The translations under genes and the position numbers were made by a program. The notes under the pieces were generated by a model that saw only the letters and a program-made list of their open reading frames with translations, had not been told where the DNA came from and did no database searches. Below, in pieces: positions 62,755 through 64,000 of a stretch of 64,000 nt of DNA. Positions within the stretch are counted from its first letter, which is position 1. Each line of letters begins with the position of its first letter. Source of the stretch: Geobacter sp. AOG2 (GTDB taxonomy: Bacteria; Desulfobacterota; Desulfuromonadia; Geobacterales; Pseudopelobacteraceae); contig NZ_BLJA01000001.1 of NCBI RefSeq assembly GCF_019972295.1, positions 3,007,574 through 3,071,573 of the forward strand, in the 5' to 3' direction.

Positions 62755-63504
62755 CTATTTATGTTGTGGAACAGGGCCGGCAGAGAAGATAATGCTGTCA
62801 AATGTCCTGTTGAGGCTTTTGCTCGGGAAATTCGTCATTTCAGCCCCATTCCGGAGTTCCAGTTCCTGCCCTACGGATACCTTCATGGTCGGTGCCGCTA
62901 CCCAAGTCTTTTTGCCGTCTTTTTCAAGATTTACGTACGTATAGCCGCCACTGTTCATGGTCTCCACAACTTTGCCGGAAATCGTAGAGCCGCTCGGCGC
63001 GTTCTGGGGCATAGCCGGAAGATGTTCGTGCGCCGGTTGTGTCTGCTGGTCTATCGAGGGGTGCCCCGCAGGCAGTATGTTGTGTGGTCCGGAGTTGGTA
63101 GGAACTTCTGATTTCGTGGCAGCGGCATTGGTTGCTACTCCAGGGGAGAAGATGATGTTATCAAAGGTGCGTTTCAGGGTGCTGCTGGTGAATTTGCCCA
63201 TCGCCATGCCCGGCCAGAGTTTCAGCTCTTGCCCGACCTGGACTTTGAGAAGGGGAATGGCTACCCAGGTGTTCTTTCCGTCCTTTTCGAGATTGACATA
63301 GGTATAGCCGCTGCTGTTCATGGTCTCCACTACCTTGCCGGTCAGGAGTTGTGGCTCGGACTGCTGTGTGGCATGGGTAGTAATGGGGGCGGTCGCCTTT
63401 GGCGCTGGAACCGTTGTTGTCTGTGTGGTTGCACAGCCGGCCTGGAGGGCTGCTGCGAGGGCAAGTGAGCATCCTACGGCAACTGTTTTGCTGCGTACAT
63501 TCAT
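62755..63504 (-). CDS. lipoprotein with two copies of an OB-like/NrfJ-like domain
   Basis: About 249 residues. Signal peptide MNVRSKTVAVGCSLALAAAL with lipobox LQAGC. After a T/P-rich linker come two repeats: LTGKVVETMNSSGYTYVNLE then DGKNTWVAIPLLKVQVGQEL, and again SGKVVETMNSGGYTYVNLE then GKKTWVAAPTMKVSVGQELE. Each ends in TFDNIIFS or TFDSIIFS. This resembles small periplasmic domains near nitrite reductase (NrfJ-like), but no such genes are here. The two copies are separated by an H/Q/P-rich linker. It faces rplU across about 290 bp and has its own terminator. Function unknown. Confidence 0.8.
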   Translation of the reverse strand: MNVRSKTVAVGCSLALAAALQAGCATTQTTTVPAPKATAPITTHATQQSEPQLLTGKVVETMNSSGYTYVNLEKDGKNTWVAIPLLKVQVGQELKLWPGMAMGKFTSSTLKRTFDNIIFSPGVATNAAATKSEVPTNSGPHNILPAGHPSIDQQTQPAHEHLPAMPQNAPSGSTISGKVVETMNSGGYTYVNLEKDGKKTWVAAPTMKVSVGQELELRNGAEMTNFPSKSLNRTFDSIIFSAGPVPQHK

Positions 63505-63728
63505 TTTTGGCTCCTGACTTCATGGGTAATGTGCTGCGAGCGCTGCTGAACAAAGCTTGTGACGCGTTGACTACGTTAACTCTTTTAGTACACTATTTCA
63601 AACAGTTTTGGAAGCCGTAACTTATTGGGCGTGAAAGAAAAGAGTTGTGTACGGATGCCGCCATTCGCAACCCGTCGTTGTGGAGAAAGGCCCGTGAGTG
63701 CAACAGGGCGGGGGGTTGTAAATTTATC

Positions 63729-63757
63729 TTGACTTACATCTCTCGTTTGTCTATAGT
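63729..63757 (+). promoter_or_regulatory. sigma-70 promoter of rplU
   Basis: TTGACT (63729-63734), a 17-bp spacer, TATAGT (63752-63757). The start would be near 63764, about 30 nt before the ATG, typical for a strong ribosomal protein promoter. Confidence 0.7.
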
Positions 63758-63795
63758 CCATAACTCTTTAAAATTGAATCAGATGGAGACGTCAT

Positions 63796-64000
63796 ATGTA
63801 TGCGGTTATCAAGACAGGCGGTAAGCAGTATAAGGTAAGCGAGGGGGAGTTTCTCAAGGTTGAAAAACTTGATGGAAACATCGGGGACAGCATTGAGTTC
63901 GCCGAAGTCCTCATGGTTGGCGGCGAAAAGGTTGCCATCGGTGCTCCGCTGGTTGCCGGCGCCACGGTGACTGCCAAGATTGCGGCCCAAGGCAAGGACA
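63796..64000 (+). CDS. rplU: 50S ribosomal protein L21, 3' end outside window
   Basis: The first 68 codons are present. [18 protein letters not shown] is the almost invariant L21 start, and LEVEKLDG-like text follows as [15 protein letters not shown]21 binds 23S rRNA early in 50S assembly. GGAG (63785-63788) stands 7 nt before ATG 63796, and a good sigma-70 promoter is just upstream. In most bacteria rpmA (L27) and an Obg GTPase gene follow; they would lie beyond the window. It marks the end of the glycan island and the return to core genome. Confidence 0.97.
   Translation, partial: MYAVIKTGGKQYKVSEGEFLKVEKLDGNIGDSIEFAEVLMVGGEKVAIGAPLVAGATVTAKIAAQGKD

Overview
The window is a glycan and surface-sugar island from a Gram-negative bacterium, most likely a Geobacter-like member of the Desulfuromonadota. 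That assignment is an inference. It rests on moderate G+C, lipoproteins with classic lipoboxes, a sensor kinase of the AHQWRQPL type common in deltaproteobacteria, an NtrC-type regulator, BchE-like radical SAM proteins, and rplU at the right edge. I recognised no tRNA, rRNA, CRISPR array, phage genes or replication origin.

Layout. 1-12806: polytopic membrane proteins of the GT-C/YfhO/PMT/TMTC types, mostly on the minus strand, plus two small exported proteins. 13603-22866: a convergent GT2 gene, then an eight-gene minus-strand operon. In transcription order this encodes a Wzx-like flippase, a sugar C-methyltransferase, an RmlC-like cupin, two SDR epimerase/dehydratases, a DegT aminotransferase, a third SDR and a GT2. 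It looks like a cassette for a C-methylated or amino deoxysugar. 22867-23742: a decayed transposase and a strong hairpin. 23743-26259: a GT4 and a B12-binding radical SAM enzyme. 27009-30666: a sensor kinase and an NtrC-type regulator. 31228-35034: two plus-strand GT-C proteins. 35044-53889: fourteen co-oriented minus-strand genes with GT-C enzymes, polyprenyl-phosphate-sugar synthase-like GT2s, an epimerase-GT2 fusion, a split transketolase, a methyltransferase and a lipoprotein. 54395-59514: two BchE-like B12/radical SAM paralogues around an OmpR-type two-component system. 59772-63504: another TPR GT-C protein, a GT2 and a duplicated-domain lipoprotein. 63796 to the end: rplU.

How it may work together (inference): the GT2 enzymes charge polyprenyl phosphate with sugars and the deoxysugar operon makes an unusual nucleotide sugar. 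The flippase exports a lipid-linked glycan. Up to seventeen GT-C-like membrane proteins could use polyprenyl-phosphate sugars outside the membrane to decorate glycans or proteins.

The most unusual segment is 54395-59514. One BchE-like protein has lost two of the three cysteines of its radical SAM cluster motif and lacks a normal start codon, while its paralogue is intact. Upstream of the intact gene are four 11-bp direct repeats, arranged like binding sites for an OmpR/PhoB-type regulator. They lie beside a 154-bp MITE-like element that supplies part of the kinase stop codon.
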